Below are positions 5,439 through 5,520 of a stretch of 5,520 bases of DNA, one piece after another. Position 1 is the first letter of the stretch. The number at the start of each line of letters is the position of its first letter. Made by a program: the position numbers and the translations under genes. The notes under the pieces were generated by a model that did no database searches, was not told the origin of the DNA, and saw only the letters and a program-made list of their open reading frames with translations. The stretch is taken from assembly GCA_003647375.1 (NCBI GenBank), contig QMMS01000311.1:1-5520 (forward strand), in the 5' to 3' direction. This stretch comes from Deltaproteobacteria bacterium. GTDB lineage: Bacteria; Desulfobacterota; Desulfobacteria; Desulfobacterales; B30-G6.

Positions 5439-5466
5439 ATTCAAAATTCAAAATTTAAAATTCAAA
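5439..5466. repeat. Four 7-bp ATTCAAA units
   Basis: ATTCAAA, ATTCAAA, ATTTAAA and ATTCAAA follow one another directly, just before the ribosome site of the exbD-like gene. This is another 7-bp array, AT-rich and without inverted partners in view. Confidence 0.8.
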
Positions 5467-5479
5467 ACTAATTATCCAC

Positions 5480-5485
5480 GGGGAG
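5480..5485 (+). promoter_or_regulatory. Shine-Dalgarno GGGGAG of the truncated last gene
   Basis: GGGGAG ends six bases before the ATG at 5492. This supports a real gene start at the window edge. Confidence 0.7.
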
Positions 5486-5491
5486 CTGGTC

Positions 5492-5520
5492 ATGCTGTTT
5501 CCAAAAAGAGAACGTAGTTA
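5492..5520 (+). CDS. Probable ExbD/TolR-family subunit, only the first codons present
   Basis: Nine codons are visible (MLFPKRERS) before the window ends. A short, very basic start before a membrane helix is typical of ExbD/TolR proteins, and an ExbD-type gene is the usual neighbour immediately downstream of an ExbB-type gene. A good ribosome site precedes it. In the family, the single membrane helix carries an aspartate essential for proton flow, but that part is outside the window. The identification rests mainly on position. Confidence 0.65.

Overview
The window looks like chromosome of a Gram-negative, probably anaerobic bacterium of the Desulfobacterota type (Desulfobacterales-like). This is an inference from the protein flavour and from the style of the intergenic repeats; nothing in the sequence fixes the species. 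There are six protein-coding genes, the last cut by the window end, and no RNA gene, CRISPR array or transposase.

Layout. Positions 1-404 carry no gene I can support. They hold two REP-like hairpins and other inverted repeats (1-224), then plain AT-rich sequence. Three genes then read leftward: queE (2797-2153), queC (2001-1303) and a YhhN/TMEM86-type membrane protein (1058-405). From about 2840 the window reads rightward: a secreted protein built of about twenty 24-residue DxDxDG repeats (3003-4550), an ExbB/TolQ/MotA-type proton-channel subunit (4715-5350) and the first codons of what is probably its ExbD/TolR partner (5492 onward).

How the genes work together. QueE and QueC catalyse two successive steps of 7-deazaguanine synthesis (CPH4 to CDG to preQ0) for queuosine-modified tRNA. 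The YhhN protein has no obvious tie to them beyond its strand. On the right, an exported, probably Ca2+-binding repeat protein sits ahead of an inner-membrane ExbB-ExbD pair, the kind of pair that uses proton motive force to do work across the envelope. Co-directional placement suggests, but does not prove, one envelope system.

The most striking feature lies between the genes. Most spacers contain arrays of 7- or 8-bp units, and four of them have the same plan: direct units followed by their inverted counterparts, so that the spacer can fold into a long stem. Two such arrays bracket the exbB-like gene. The stop codons of both genes upstream of these arrays lie inside the first repeat unit, and the last residues of the ExbB-like protein are themselves encoded by an 8-bp repeat. 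The arrays therefore seem to have grown up to, and into, the gene ends.
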